This document shows positions 11,845 to 23,900 of a stretch of 64,000 bases of DNA, in pieces (position 1 is the stretch's first letter; every line of letters starts with the position of its first letter). The notes beneath the pieces are model-generated. The model made no database searches. It worked only from the letters and a program-made list of their open reading frames with translations, and was not told the DNA's origin. Location: contig JADANN010000364.1 in assembly GCA_018806985.1 (NCBI GenBank), forward strand, positions 1,798,001-1,862,000, written 5' to 3'. The DNA comes from Angiostrongylus vasorum. Lineage: Eukaryota; Nematoda; Chromadorea; Rhabditida; Metastrongylidae. Made by a program: the position numbers and the translations under genes.

Positions 11845-14035
11845 CAAAGTAATATGGTGTAAAAAAAATGCGTCTTTTGTTTCCAATGCGAAATGTTTGA
11901 TAACATATCCTAGCAAAAATGACATTTTGAAGCCTCCTAACCACATCAAACACATTTTTCCAAAAAAACCAACATACACAAATTCAATCTTCGCAGAGAT
12001 TGCATTTTTCCATAGTTCTCCACCAGGAGATTTCCTAGATTTCCTAAATGCATATTTGCTTTGAAACACAGCGACTGAAATTGACATGCAGAGTTCTTAA
12101 TCGTTTCGATGTTCTCGATACAAACCTCGACAAAAGAAGACGAAAAAAGTATTCATAAGCTCCGAAATGTCAGGATTTCATCGCGACAAACAGTGTAACT
12201 TATAACTCGTTGGAGGAAGTCCGGGTATTCTACCGTTTTCTCTTTCAATCAGTAAGGTCTGCTATGAGATATGTTGCGTTTATTCAAAACTAAACTGTCA
12301 GTTTATCTCCGGCCACGCATGAGTCACATTTGATTCATACTGTCAATGATGTGCTTGTAACACAGGTTTTCCGGCCTGAAATATCAATAGGACCTACTAT
12401 CTCTAAGTATTTCGAGAAAGACCATAAAAATTGCGAAGTCACTATTCGCGTTTATTGGAACAGCTCTGGTGAGTACCTGCGATGGATAAACGTCTATATA
12501 GACGAATGATGGTGAAAAATTTGCTAAAGCTCTGTCAAAATCGATCAACTCGAAAACACTATCATAAAGACAACGAATGCCACACGTAGTAAACTCTGTT
12601 CAGAAGGCAAGCAAAAAATAATCGAAAGGTTAAGAGGGTACTGCGCACTGCAGAAGTGACTTCATGTCCGCCCACATCTTGTCCTCGGATGTTTTGTTTG
12701 TGGTAACAAACAGAGCTGAAAACTTTGTTCATTAAGAGGAGAACGTCACTCGTGAAGAGTGAATAGTAGGTAGAAGAACAGAACAGCTGCATCCGTTTAG
12801 TGTATCGAATTTCATCTAAAGCACTGTGAAAGAAAAAAAGAAAAATAACGCCTAATTTTTGTCTGATGACCTCTTCTAATCCCAAGTCGACAGCTCGGAA
12901 TACATAGTTGCCTGTCGAGTAGAGACTTGGGTCTGTATCGGTGAATGAAAATCTGAAATGAACTGCTATGACAAGAAGGAACACGCAAAACATCGCAGCC
13001 ACAATGATAGGTAAAGAAATAAACAACAAGGGGGATTATGTCATTCTTCTTGCTGAGAAGGTGATGTGGTAAGGATACACAGAAGAAAATCCCCAATTTT
13101 GAGCTATTTCTAAGCAGAAGTGGTGTTCATTGTGTTTTGATAAAGTTCGATATTGTGCCTAAAAAGATACCCAAACATGATTTTGTAAATGAAACACACT
13201 TTGAGTCACTCTTGAAGTCGCTCGTGATAAGTTCATACCAATGTTACTCTGCACTGAGTTTGAGATACATAGTGCTGAAAAATGCGAAAAACATTATGAC
13301 ATAACGCAGTGAAGCGCCGCAGTGGGAGTAGTTCCCGTAGTATTCGATCTTCGACAAGAACCTCTACAGTTGAGCGAACACCTCGTTCTGCTTACACCGT
13401 AGACAGATGCCAAGCGTTCGCATCATGCGCTCCATCACAGGACAGCCACGAAGTACCCTTCGGGTGCTTCAATGAACACACTTGAACATAACGAACAATG
13501 GACACTTTGAACACGGTTTCCATGTCCAGTACTTGGTGAATGTAATCCGGTAGACCGCATGGTGCGTGGTTCTCCGCGCCTGAGTGCGGTTCAAGCAGAA
13601 CGAGATGTTTGATCGTTTGCTCAGCTGAAAAAGTGCATGACGAAAGAAAACTGTTATGCCCTCTACTTGGAAGATCACCTTCGAAGGAGAATAACTGGCT
13701 CTGAAGATGAAGCCGTCGAGATGTCAGCCAACATTGAATAAAACTCGTTATTAACAACTTTCCATCGGATCATGCAGAAAATATTAAATTGTCGACGACA
13801 ATCCTGGAAGAATATGGATATTCTGAGGATTAGGAAACTCCAAAAGAATATCGCTCTTCATGTCTATCAACCAAATAGAACTCATTAGCTAAAAACCATT
13901 TCTATCCACAACGCACGACGAAATGAAAATTTTGATGCTCACTTGCACAGCTATGTAGGAGTTGGAGAATAAGCAGCTCTTTGACAACAGGTTGTCATGG
14001 TGTAACCGTATTCATTCATGCATCGACACATTAAA
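11845..14035. other. Intergenic stretch with one long unassigned open frame
   Basis: A 155-codon minus-strand frame (13029-12562) starts with a hydrophobic segment (IIVAAMFCVFLLVIAVHF) and continues FTDTDPSLYSTGNYVF. Two acceptor-like TTTCAG and TTTCACAG sites lie in it, but no splice joins keep it open, so it is not called as a gene. Confidence 0.4.
13685..13750 (+). mobile_element. Family C terminal fragment
   Basis: TCTGAAGATGAAGCCGTCGA and GATGTCAGCCAACATTG match the right-end module. The adjacent 121-codon open frame on the other strand is probably repeat-derived. Confidence 0.45.
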
Positions 14036-14037
14036 AG

Positions 14038-14315
14038 GTGCGTGTAACGCAGTGGTCGTAGGCGCCCTCCAATACACATAGGATCAATCCTCCCGGTCCA
14101 GTTCACCAAGCTCTATATCCCTCAGGGGTCGGCAATTTGGTACCAGACCCTGTCTGGGGAGGACAGCAGCACTGGCTCGATACATCGGTACGCCACCGCG
14201 AGTCATTGTAAAGACCAGATATGGATTCATCCACTTCCAACGATACTTAATGAAGTGGAATGCATGGCGTATCACTCATGGGATTGATCAACCCCGAACG
14301 CTTTATCCTTCATCG
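14038..14315 (+). mobile_element. Family D SINE
   Basis: Head GCGTGTAACGCAGTGGTCGT, core GGGTCGGCAATTTGGTACCA, tail GGGATTGATCAACCCCGAAC. Confidence 0.8.
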
Positions 14316-14544
14316 TTTATTCACCCGCACTAATAAGGAGTCAAGAACCTGCTTGTAAGCTAATCAATGAATTCACCTACATTATGCTAGAGCATGGCCA
14401 TTTACTTATAGCTATGTTTTCTACACGGATCTCCTTATATGGGGATCTCATGCCCATTAGTTCCAAGGCAACATGGTGCTTCCCCGGCGGCGGATAAGGA
14501 GTTAATCGCGAACTAAAAGCGACTTTCGCTTCCCTGAGAAACAG

Positions 14545-15675
14545 GTGGATTCATGGGATGGACCCCTCGTTTCCCACTGAGCCGATTTCACACATACCCT
14601 CTGTGTTTTGCTTCATGGTCCAGGCAGGAAGGATAAAGTGCAATGTCATCGGACTGGCCGAAACGAGACAACGCCACCCATTCAACGCCGTCTATGACAC
14701 CGGAGATGACCTGTTCCTCGGAACATGCGACAGTAGAGGAGTCGGCGACGTCGGCGTTCTCGTCAACACGAGTTTGTCCATTAACATCGATTCATCCGAA
14801 CAGCTTATAATCCGAATCGGACGTTTACGGTTAGAGAGATGTGGATCAATATTGGCTTTGACAATCTTTGTCGTTTACGCGCCGACATCAAACCTTGACG
14901 AAGAAGTAGTCGAAGCGTTCTATGTGGACTTCGAGAAGTTCTACAGAGAAGACCCATGCATTCCTCAACATCATCATTGGAGATTTTAACGATAAGAATA
15001 GATCCACAACAACACCTGAAGAACGTCACAATGGGACTCACGGATTCGAATGGAACGAGAAGGGTGAGCGGCTGCCTGGGTTTACCATGACGACCAAGAC
15101 CACCCATGGTAACTCGCAATTACAGAAGCCTCACCCTCAACTCTGGACGTGGGAGTCTCCCAATGGAGAGTACCACAACGAAACAGATCACATCATCATA
15201 AGTCGAAGGTTTTGCCTAGTCGGTGTCGATGTTGTCCCAAAGTTCTAGACGGGATAAGACAATCGCCTCCTTCATGCAAGATTTCATTCTTCGCGGAAAG
15301 GAGAAAAGGCCGATAAATTCAAAAACTTTGGGGAACTTTTTACGAGCATCGAGGATGTAGTGAAGGAAGCAAGAAACACCCGACTTCGTGCCAACCGTTT
15401 TGATTCCGCGATTCTTCTAGCGTTGATGTATGCGCCAGAAACTTGGTTACTTCGCAAGCAGGATGAAAGACAACTCACCGTCATTGAACGCGCAGTCGAA
15501 ATGACGACGGATGGAGTATCCTGTGTTACAGCACTGAGGGGCGGGATCCGAAGCTCCAATGTACGCCAGCGGTCGAAGATCAAATGCCGCTTATCATTGG
15601 ATTCCTCGGATGTCAAACGTATTGAGGAAGACCACCGACACAAGGGTCAGAGTTCCTCACGAAACCTCTAAAGGA
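14545..15675 (+). mobile_element. RTE-type LINE, internally deleted
   Basis: Endonuclease-domain fragments are clear: [23 protein letters not shown] [30 protein letters not shown] and HNETDHIII, in two frames separated by a frameshift near 14990. After about 15310 the sequence jumps straight to the C-terminal part of the ORF (FGELFTSIEDVVK, RLRANRFDSAILLALMY, APETWLLRKQDERQLTVIE). The whole reverse-transcriptase core, including the FxDD box, is missing. Not functional. Confidence 0.85.
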
Positions 15676-15679
15676 AGGT

Positions 15680-16985
15680 ATGATGTTCAACGAGTCGCTA
15701 GAGCGAGTAAAATACACTGGACTTGCATGCGGTAGGAATAAATGGAGGATTTGCTGGCGCTCGCTCGAGCTACTCGACCATCAGCAGAACGACGGGTGAC
15801 AGGTGATGTTTTGATCAAATTCATTAGGAAAGCTTCACGGAATGTTCGCAGTGGAGACTCAGTGTGCCAAATATACAATTTATTTCAGACAATTTCTACT
15901 AAATAAAATCCGTATTCAAATTTTTGAGACAGCTGTCATTAACTTAAAATTTTACCTGCTAGAAAACAATTCGTTCCAGCTACGGCGAAGTAGCAGTTTC
16001 TAATAGAAGACACTTTTTGAGGTTTAAGTCAGAACGCAAAAATAAACCAAAAAGAAACGCAGAGTTCATGAACATCCAATAGGAAGTATGGTAATAGACC
16101 GAAAACTGTGCATATTCGATAAATTCTAAGGAAGTACCTAGTATCGATCAGAAAAGGTCATTTAGCTAGGCACAAGCTTAAAGCAGACATTTCGATTTTA
16201 AAGTCCTGTTGATTCTGTTCTAACCATTGAGCACGTAGGATACATATTTCATACGCATGTGAAATGGATAAGGAGATCCATTATTAACGAATAACCTGTG
16301 CAAGTATTGGACTGGAGCCTTGAGCTTTATTTTTTCATTTCTTGATGGACCAAAAATTTAACTAGACGTGAAGAACTCAAAAAAAATGTTTATTCAAAAA
16401 TCCATAGTTTTGCCTTAAAAAGAACTGTACAGCAGCAGCAGGGTCCATTGCTGGATGAGATCACTGAAGTAAAAAATTGGTTGAAATTTCCATTCAGAAG
16501 CTTTATAAATTGATGAAGAAAGAGTGTAGAGCAAGGGCAACGTTATTCCAGGAATCTCCAACGTACTCGAAGAAGGTCGACCGCATATAATGTCTCACCG
16601 GTCTAGAAGGACCGACAAATGCCTCAATTCGTCGTGATACACGGACACTAGGGACCACCTGATACGTATACTCCGAGATTTCAGAACAAAAAACCGTCCC
16701 TAATTTACTGAATGTTAGTTATTTTAAAGATGTGCTAGAGCAAGCACGATACTTATCGAAGAGGGCTCACTGAAGTTTTTTAAGGCCTATCTATTCTCTG
16801 ATATGCTACTGAAACGAATGAAAACGTTGTGTGTGTGTGCTAGAGTCACCTGTTCTTTAATGACTTAGAGTATAAAGAGATTGACAGTAGCACAGCAGCT
16901 GGTGATTAGATAACCCACACATCTGCTTCAAAAAAAATACTTGGATTATGTAGCCATACCAAAAATATTGTTCCAGGAATACAAT
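15680..16985. other. Intergenic stretch, nothing recognised
   Basis: AT-rich, only short frames, no copy of the named repeat families. Confidence 0.5.
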
Positions 16986-16989
16986 AATA

Positions 16990-17395
16990 CCTACTCCCAG
17001 ATAGGGTAATCGCGCTTCGATCTGGTCCAAGATTTGCAAATATCTCAGCACCATAGTGATTGCATTTCACATCATACCCCTGTCATGAAAAATAGTAATA
17101 GACCGCAAATAAAAAGTTAACATCATGATTTCGAATACAGCCTCAGTATAACACGGTTGAATTACGATTTGTTGCGTCCAAATCAATTCCGTTGGAGGGT
17201 TATTGCTAATGGAACCGCTAGGCTGAAAAATGGCTGAGAGAAAGGCAAAGCAAGAGGGTCTCAGTGGTGCTGTGTGGAACAGACAAACCGCCGGAGAGGA
17301 TAAACGCGGTTCGATCTGGCTTGGGGTTCAAGTTTTTGCAAATGTCTCAACATCATTTCATATCATACCCTGCCGTGAAAAATGATAATAGGCAG
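16990..17395. mobile_element. Two family A right-arm fragments
   Basis: Two adjacent right halves end in family A terminal sequence. One ends near 17095 (TTTCACATCATACCCC), the other near 17395 (TTTCATATCATACCCTGCCG). The second keeps the GGCTGAGAGAAAGGCAAAG loop. Left arms are missing or unrecognisable. Confidence 0.65.
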
Positions 17396-17639
17396 TAAAT
17401 AAAAGTTGACATTACGTAGACATAATTTTGCACGAACCGTCTTCATATATGTTGTGAAGAGATGCTAACGTATATTGGATTCGCTTTTTTTCCTCACATC
17501 CACTAATCACGAAGGCATTCGAGCCTTCTATAAGTGGATTTATCTGCTACTCGTCGAGTTTATTCTTTATTATGAAACCAGTTTCCCATAGAATCCTGGG
17601 ATAGCTGCGCTAGGCCGCTAGGGCTTTCCCACGACTACT

Positions 17640-17795
17640 GGATGGAGTGAACCCGTCCCAGACAACTTTAATACCAATTCCCCGATCCCGGATGATTAGA
17701 AAACTGTATCGTTCTGGTGTGGTGTCAAATCAGGCACCGTGCTGTTGATGAACGACTATCACAACCACTGCGCTATTTTCCACATAAGATCACCT
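17640..17795 (-). mobile_element. SINE fragment with family D core and variant head
   Basis: Minus-strand head AAATAGCGCAGTGGTTGTGA followed by a core resembling GGGATCGGGGAATTGGTATT and GTTGTCTGGGACGGG. B box is degraded. The 3' module is absent. Confidence 0.5.
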
Positions 17796-17954
17796 GACTT
17801 GGGTTAACACGAGCCAACTATGGCGAATAACAATCCGGACATCACTTCTCCACAACTAAAAGAAGAAAGAAAGAGACGGTTGAAACGTGTTACAAAATCG
17901 ATGCTAGCGAGTTATGATAATTACATTTTTCTTTTCACGACGCCAATTTCTCTT

Positions 17955-18275
17955 TAACTGACTATGCTAGTTACACTAACACCGACTGGTACAGGGATGA
18001 ATTGTCGACATGGAAACAAATCGTTATCAGTCGACAATCAGTCAACAACCACCCTGGACAAAAAGAGGCACTGCCCAGTGAGATTCTTATTCGAGCAGTA
18101 CTGAAGAAGATCGGACTCGAAACGGCGACGAGGATACCGAATCGAAAAAGACGAAGAAAAAGACGAATTGATGTGGACCATCGACACGCGTCATCGGCTC
18201 TGGTGAAGACGAAGAGATCGAAACGTCGGCCAAAATAAATGTCTTTATCGATTTCGTGTTAGCTTAACAATCCCA
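17955..18275 (+). mobile_element. Family C element
   Basis: ACACTAACACCGACTGGTAC at the left, GAAGAGATCGAAACGTCGGC and TTTCGTGTTAGCTTAACAAT at the right. A 78-codon ORF in it is a by-product of purine-rich sequence. Confidence 0.68.
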
Positions 18276-18943
18276 ATAAGGGCTATATATATACATTGTA
18301 GGAACTATTTCCCTAAATAGTTCTTATTTTCTATATTAGCGTATGCTTCCTGTTCATCTGTGACTATTTTTAATCTGTCATCGCATCTTCTCTAAATTGT
18401 CTCTTAGCCACTATCTTAAGCAGTTGCCTAGCAGGTAGCTGGAAAGGGATTCTGTAACTTTTTTCAATACGCCGCTCTCCTTTGTTCGACAGTTCGGGCA
18501 CTGAATCAGCAGCAGTCAGCTGGATGTACTTTCCAGCATCTGCCGTTCCAATGAAGTTTTTCGTACGAGCAGCTGCGCCCTTTCACATGTAGCTCTATCG
18601 GATTGTGCTGGTGGAAAAAACCTTTAGAATCTCTCTCTAGGCGCTGTCTGTAGTTCCTTCTGGCAAAGTTCCACCTACTTCAGAAGTAATACAAGCGGCC
18701 CATCTGCATTGTCTTGAAGTGTTCGTCCAGTGTCCATCCAGTTCGTCCATGGCGCTCAACTCGCCCACATACTTCGCTCTACTGTTATTGTTGTTATTGT
18801 TACTATCATCACAAAAGTTGCAACCCGTGTCTCAAGGCGTTCGACTCAGCGACTTACACACAAAAGACCCGCGTGGCAGCTACAACGACTAATGTTCCTA
18901 ACGACTTGGTATTCATATGAAGTTGAGAGCTCAACGCCACAAT

Positions 18944-18972
18944 ATATGTATGTATATATATATATATATATG
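18944..18972. repeat. Short TA-rich simple repeat
   Basis: ATATATGTATGTATATATAT followed by further TA units. A second, less regular TA/TG tract lies at 23095-23150 within a receptor intron. Confidence 0.85.
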
Positions 18973-19435
18973 CTTATCATATTTAAATGCTCATCTAGAC
19001 ATGATCCCACGAAATGAGAACCTTTCAATATGTTTATTCCATAGGACACTCTTCTCTGCCAAAGCGTTCCGCAAACCCATTATCACTACAGAAACACCAT
19101 CAAGATATAAGTCGCAGAATGTTAACTATTTATAAACTTTCACAAGTGATCGTATGGTTTCTGCAAATAGAACATCCCTTCGTAAAAGTTGTGGACCATC
19201 ACGCTAGAGCATACTGAAAATTGGAACAAAAGAGATAAAGGCTAACATAAAAAGCTCTTTCCTCATACTATCACCTTCTTAGTTCAGAACTAAAATCTTT
19301 AGCTGAATAGTGTTCCAACCAGCACACAATTGAACCACAAGTGACCATTTCACTAATCCTCGTGTAGTATATGTATCGAACATATTCCCTAAATCACAAT
19401 GTAGTACTTCTTCACCTATTGCTAGTTCCTTTTTA

Positions 19436-19630
19436 ACGGCAGGGTATTATTTAAAATATAATCATAATCACAATGCTGAGATATTTGCAAAACTCTGGTT
19501 CGCAGGTGTCTGCGCTCGGGAATGAGCGCGCTATTACCATTTCCGAAGGCTGACGCGTCCAACACCACATGTGAGTTATTCGTTTCGCACTCGCCCTCTT
19601 GAGTTCTGCAAGTATCCCAGCATCACTGTG
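19436..19630. mobile_element. Family A MITE, diverged copy
   Basis: Starts with GGCAGGGTATTATT and the conserved CAATGCTGAGATATTTGC. The left arm is recognisable (GTGTCTGCGCTCGGGAATGA); the right arm is shortened to GAGTTCTGCAAGTATCCCAG. Confidence 0.7.
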
Positions 19631-20561
19631 TTTGGAATTCATATATTCTTCAAGTTTTTGAAATCGGCACGGCAGGAGAGGTGCTCTACTGCTGGTGACC
19701 CGTGACTGCTCATTTCACTGCATCACTGCCAAGTCCATTCTGTACTCAACCCTAATAAAACGACTGTGGTAGCCTCAAATTGCAAATGTGAATTTTATTA
19801 CAGTATCAACTGTACACGGCTACTGCATGAAACATGCACTTCTGATGAGCAAATAATCACTATACAACTAGAGACGATTATAGCGACTACAGATACCAAT
19901 AGCATGGACTTATCCAAGAACGTCAAGCGAGCTTGTTAACTTCACAAGAAAACGAGTTCGTACAAATAAGTCGGACACCTGAATATGAACAGAGATAGAG
20001 AAGTTAGAAGCGGAAGATGATAAAGGAAAACAATTACTGATGGACACGACATATAAATCGTGGACATCACAACATATTCCTGTATGACTAATAAAGGATC
20101 AAACGCTTTGAGACGAATCCATTGTTGAAGGCTATGATGAACGATGTTAAACGGGTACAGATTTTCCACACAGTGAACACCCGCTTCGTACGTGATGACG
20201 ACGAAGTTGGCCACCCCGTTGAAGAGTTTGCAAAAACCACAGGAAACTATCACAGAGCAGAACAGAAGAGGAAATTACAATGTACACTTTACAAACGAAC
20301 AATTATAAATTGGGGAACGCACACAAAGCAAGTATCCCCGCTCACCAAAGCTCTAGCGACTTCCAAAGCGACCGTAGAAAACACATAAGCCTATCGTGGT
20401 TCATCACATAACCGTACCTTGAGAAAATGATAAAACATAGAAAACCAACCATTCTCGGGAAAAACTATCACGAAACAATCTTGGGTACATTAGTTAGCAA
20501 TCATAAAAGGAATACAATGTAGAGAAATGAAAGCAGTCTTTCCTTCCTTCATGGAGAAATT

Positions 20562-20952
20562 TTATGCAGTCAAAGGACGGTCCATAGGTTCTATCTGCAA
20601 GATGAACGGTTTCCACGACTCATGGTAAAAGAAACTATTGAACAGTAGTAAAAAATAAAACAAAAGGACTTACTACTGAGTTATGGACATTGTCCTCTGG
20701 GTTGGCCAATACTAGACGAGCATTTCCAGGTCCTATTTGCACCCCACTGTTATCACTGAATTAAACCATTAAAGGAATACGATTGCATATACGAGCTGAT
20801 TTAAAAAGAGAAGAAAAACTCCAGTCATACGTAAAAGGATCACGGAAAGGATCGTCCATATCAGGCTCCGTCGTCCGCCGATAGATGGGATTGTCGAAGT
20901 TCAGAGCAGTGAAGGAGCCGTTATAATGACGCTTACGGTAGTACACCAAGCC
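20562..20952 (-). CDS. Receptor exons 20-22: cytoplasmic tail with FDNPIY sorting motif
   Basis: Exon 20952-20831 reads [20 protein letters not shown] then [22 protein letters not shown] matches the FxNPxY clathrin-adaptor motif read by PTB-domain adaptors in LDL receptors. Exon 20755-20674 adds [19 protein letters not shown] and VHNSV. The final 33-base exon encodes [10 protein letters not shown] and a TAA stop. Splices fit in phase (donor gtatgac, acceptor ttcag; donor gtaagt, acceptor cttgcag). The ANPED segment lacks an aromatic and is not a second NPxY signal. Confidence 0.84.
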
Positions 20953-23900
20953 CTTAAAAATCTAACAACAATAATGAGGACAATTACAACAAACAGGTCC
21001 GTTTCAATATGGTCATCGATGGTCATTTCTAAACAAACACACAAAAAAAAATTGGATTTCAAGTTATACCATGACACCGAAGACTGTCAACATGAAGAAG
21101 AAAAATATGTTAGAGAAAGAAAATCCTCTCGCAGAACCACCAGTTGCGATATCGACTGAAAAAAAGAATACTATATGTCGTTTAAAGTTTTGCACTCTGT
21201 ACTCTATTATATCTAGGAAATTACAACAAATATTTTACCTGCACATTCAATGAGGTCAGCAGGGGTATTTCCCTGACACATACACGCATACGGACGATCA
21301 TGCCAATCCGTTTCAAGAGCAGGTTCGGTCTTACGATAGACTGCTCGCGGTAGACACATTTCATTGCAGCCAGAATTATCACACTGCAAAAAACGATAAC
21401 AGCAGACATGACGAAAAATGAACAAGCGAAAGTATTCTAGGTCAACTAAGAACCTTGTTCGGAAGTTTTGGTTGAGCGAGTTTGTGGTAAATCCTAACCG
21501 TCATTGGAGTCGAAACTTTCTGCATTACGGTACGCATTTCACCGCCGGTGAATTTATTGATGGTAATAACTCCATCATGTTCCCAATCTGTGTAATAAAT
21601 GCGATCCTCAAAGACAGCAATTGAAAACGGATGTCGGAGATATTGATGTGAGTGTAGAACGACCTGTAACGACAGCTTGAAAATTTTCATCTAGAAGACC
21701 TCCGGACGTATACGTTTTACATAATAGAGTATGATATTAAGACTACCATCTGCATAACTTCTGACTGAATGTTGTGGAAACTACGTTATATTTAACGATA
21801 CTACCACATAAAAATGTGGATAATGTACATACACGGCGAGGTAATTATGTAGAAACACCACAGACCGATTTCTCAAACTGACCATCATTTAACCACGGCA
21901 GTGATAATCAACACCTTTTTGGATTGCTAAGCTAACACGAGGCTGATAAAGGGGCTTATTTGGCCAAAAGTTTCGACATCTTTTACCTCAGAACCGATGA
22001 ACCGTGTCGATAGTCCATCGTTGTTCGTCTTCTCGATGTGGCGTCTTCGTCGTTGTATCGAGTCGGATCTTATTCAATGGAGCACCGCTCGAATGAGCCA
22101 ACCTCACCCGGCATCGCTCTTTTACACAGGACGGTTGTTGTCGATAATGACTATCCGTTGATAAAAATTTTTCCGTGACCGACTCTGATGAAGACGAAGG
22201 CGTCGAAACGTTAGCCGAACAGACACCTTTACCAACCACGTGTTAGCTTCCCAAAGGCTTATACTTAATAATAAAAACATGGAGAATTCACAATATTTAG
22301 CTTTTTATTTTCTGCCTTTTATACTTTTTATAGCAGGTTATTACTATGCGAAATACAACCACAAGATTGCTGAGATATTTGCAAAACTCCGGACCGCAGG
22401 TGTTTGCGGTGGGGAATGAACGCGCTATTGTCCTTTCCGGGGAGTAACGCGTTCACCACCACACCATGCGGGTGACGGGTGATTGCTGACGGCAGAGATC
22501 GATAAGAACTAGCTGAGAGACAGGCGAAACGAAGGACCCGCATGGTGTGGTGGTGAACGCGTTACTCCCCGGAAAGGACAATAGCGCGTTCATTCCCCCA
22601 CCGCAAACACCTGCGGTCCGGAGTTTTTGCAAATATCTCAACAATCTTGTGGTTGTATTTAACATGGAGAATGTTTCAACGTAAAAAGAAGAAATGAATA
22701 ACACCATTAGACCCACCTTAATATCTCGTCCCCAGTAGTCACATGAAAAGATTGACTTAATTTTCGCATCCGCCCAATACACACGTTTATCAATGTAGTC
22801 AAGAGCAAGACCATTGGGCCACTTTACACGCTCTCCTTTCACGATAACCCTAAATCAAATCCATGATTACTACTGAAATTCAGGAACATGAATATAAGGG
22901 GAATTTTATGGAAGTATCAGCTTAGTCTTTACTCATCTTATCACCACTCTTCGAAAATTGTCTTGGATTTACAAAACAAGACCTACTTACGATATACACT
23001 ATAAATGAGTTCATATAACTTTGTCTCTATTCCGTTACTTTGCAAAAAATGGATCAATATCGCATACTAAAACGTATGTATCCCCCGGACTGCTAGTCAT
23101 ATATGTAAATATATAATGTATATGTACGCATATATATTTATATACATGCCTAGCAAAGAAAGCATATATACATAAATGTATAAAAATGTGTCCATATGTA
23201 TGATTCTTCTTAAACCAAAACATGCAATAAATTTTTCAAAATTTCTATACATGCCCAACAGCCACAAAAAACCTCGGCAAAGAGCATTACACCGTGCTAT
23301 TCGACCAAACCACATTTATTCAACTATATTTCTGTTCAAAAACAATCCCGGCAGAGAAATCAAAAAACCTTTGACTCCCATAAAATTATAATTTCACTGC
23401 GAAAGAACAAAGGTTCCACCTTATCGGGAATCATGTGCCGATTCTAGAAACTTCACTACAAATGATAAAGTTACTCATGAGCATAGGTATATCTGCATGA
23501 TGGACGGTTAAATTATTTCCGCCCATTTATGAGTCATCTAGGACTTGCACCGAACTGGATGTTAATCTTTCTCACTCAAAAAAAAGCAGCGAAAAACACT
23601 TCACTGAACCATACATACCACTCTCACGACAAATAAGTAAAAACTGAACTGAATTAAAGCGAAGATGAAAAGCCATAAAAAAGCACCGTTCTGTGTTGTC
23701 CATCCATTCCAGCACGCTCTATACGAGCTTCCTTGCCCCAATCGGTCCAGAAGATTAGACCCATCTCAGGATCTACTGCTATGGCTCGCGGTTCCTCCAG
23801 CCCATCAGAAAATAACGTGCGTGTACGCCGTGTTTCCAAATCCATCACATTTACCTACATAGTAATCAGCGCTAACCATGAACCACTACATTCGTATTCA

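Larger units (their letters stand above)
18280..20560. other. Region downstream of the receptor gene
   Basis: Contains the simple repeat at 18944 and the family A copy at 19436. A 103-codon minus-strand frame at 20253-19942 lies about 300 bases past the receptor stop and may fall in its 3' UTR. No canonical AATAAA was found close to the stop. Confidence 0.4.

Noticed and set aside
11582..12087. Several overlapping open frames (62-155 codons) near 11.6-12.1 kb
   Set aside because: They lie in a family D SINE; similar frames recur in the SINE copies at 24.7, 46.3 and 53.6 kb, so they reflect the repeat.
12562..13096. 155-codon and 94-codon minus-strand frames with a hydrophobic start
   Set aside because: Splicing at the visible acceptors (TTTCAG, TTTCACAG) with the nearby donors leads to early stops in every frame, and no domain is recognisable. 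An unspliced frame of this length can occur by chance in 64 kb.
19942..20388. Overlapping 103-codon minus and 88-codon plus frames just past the receptor stop
   Set aside because: The minus frame has a faint resemblance to propeller strands but no YWTD motif and no splice link to the receptor, whose tail ends cleanly at 20562.
20674..20700. ANPEDN in the receptor tail as a second NPxY internalisation signal
   Set aside because: The position that must be Tyr or Phe is Asn, so the motif is not met; only FDNPIY qualifies.
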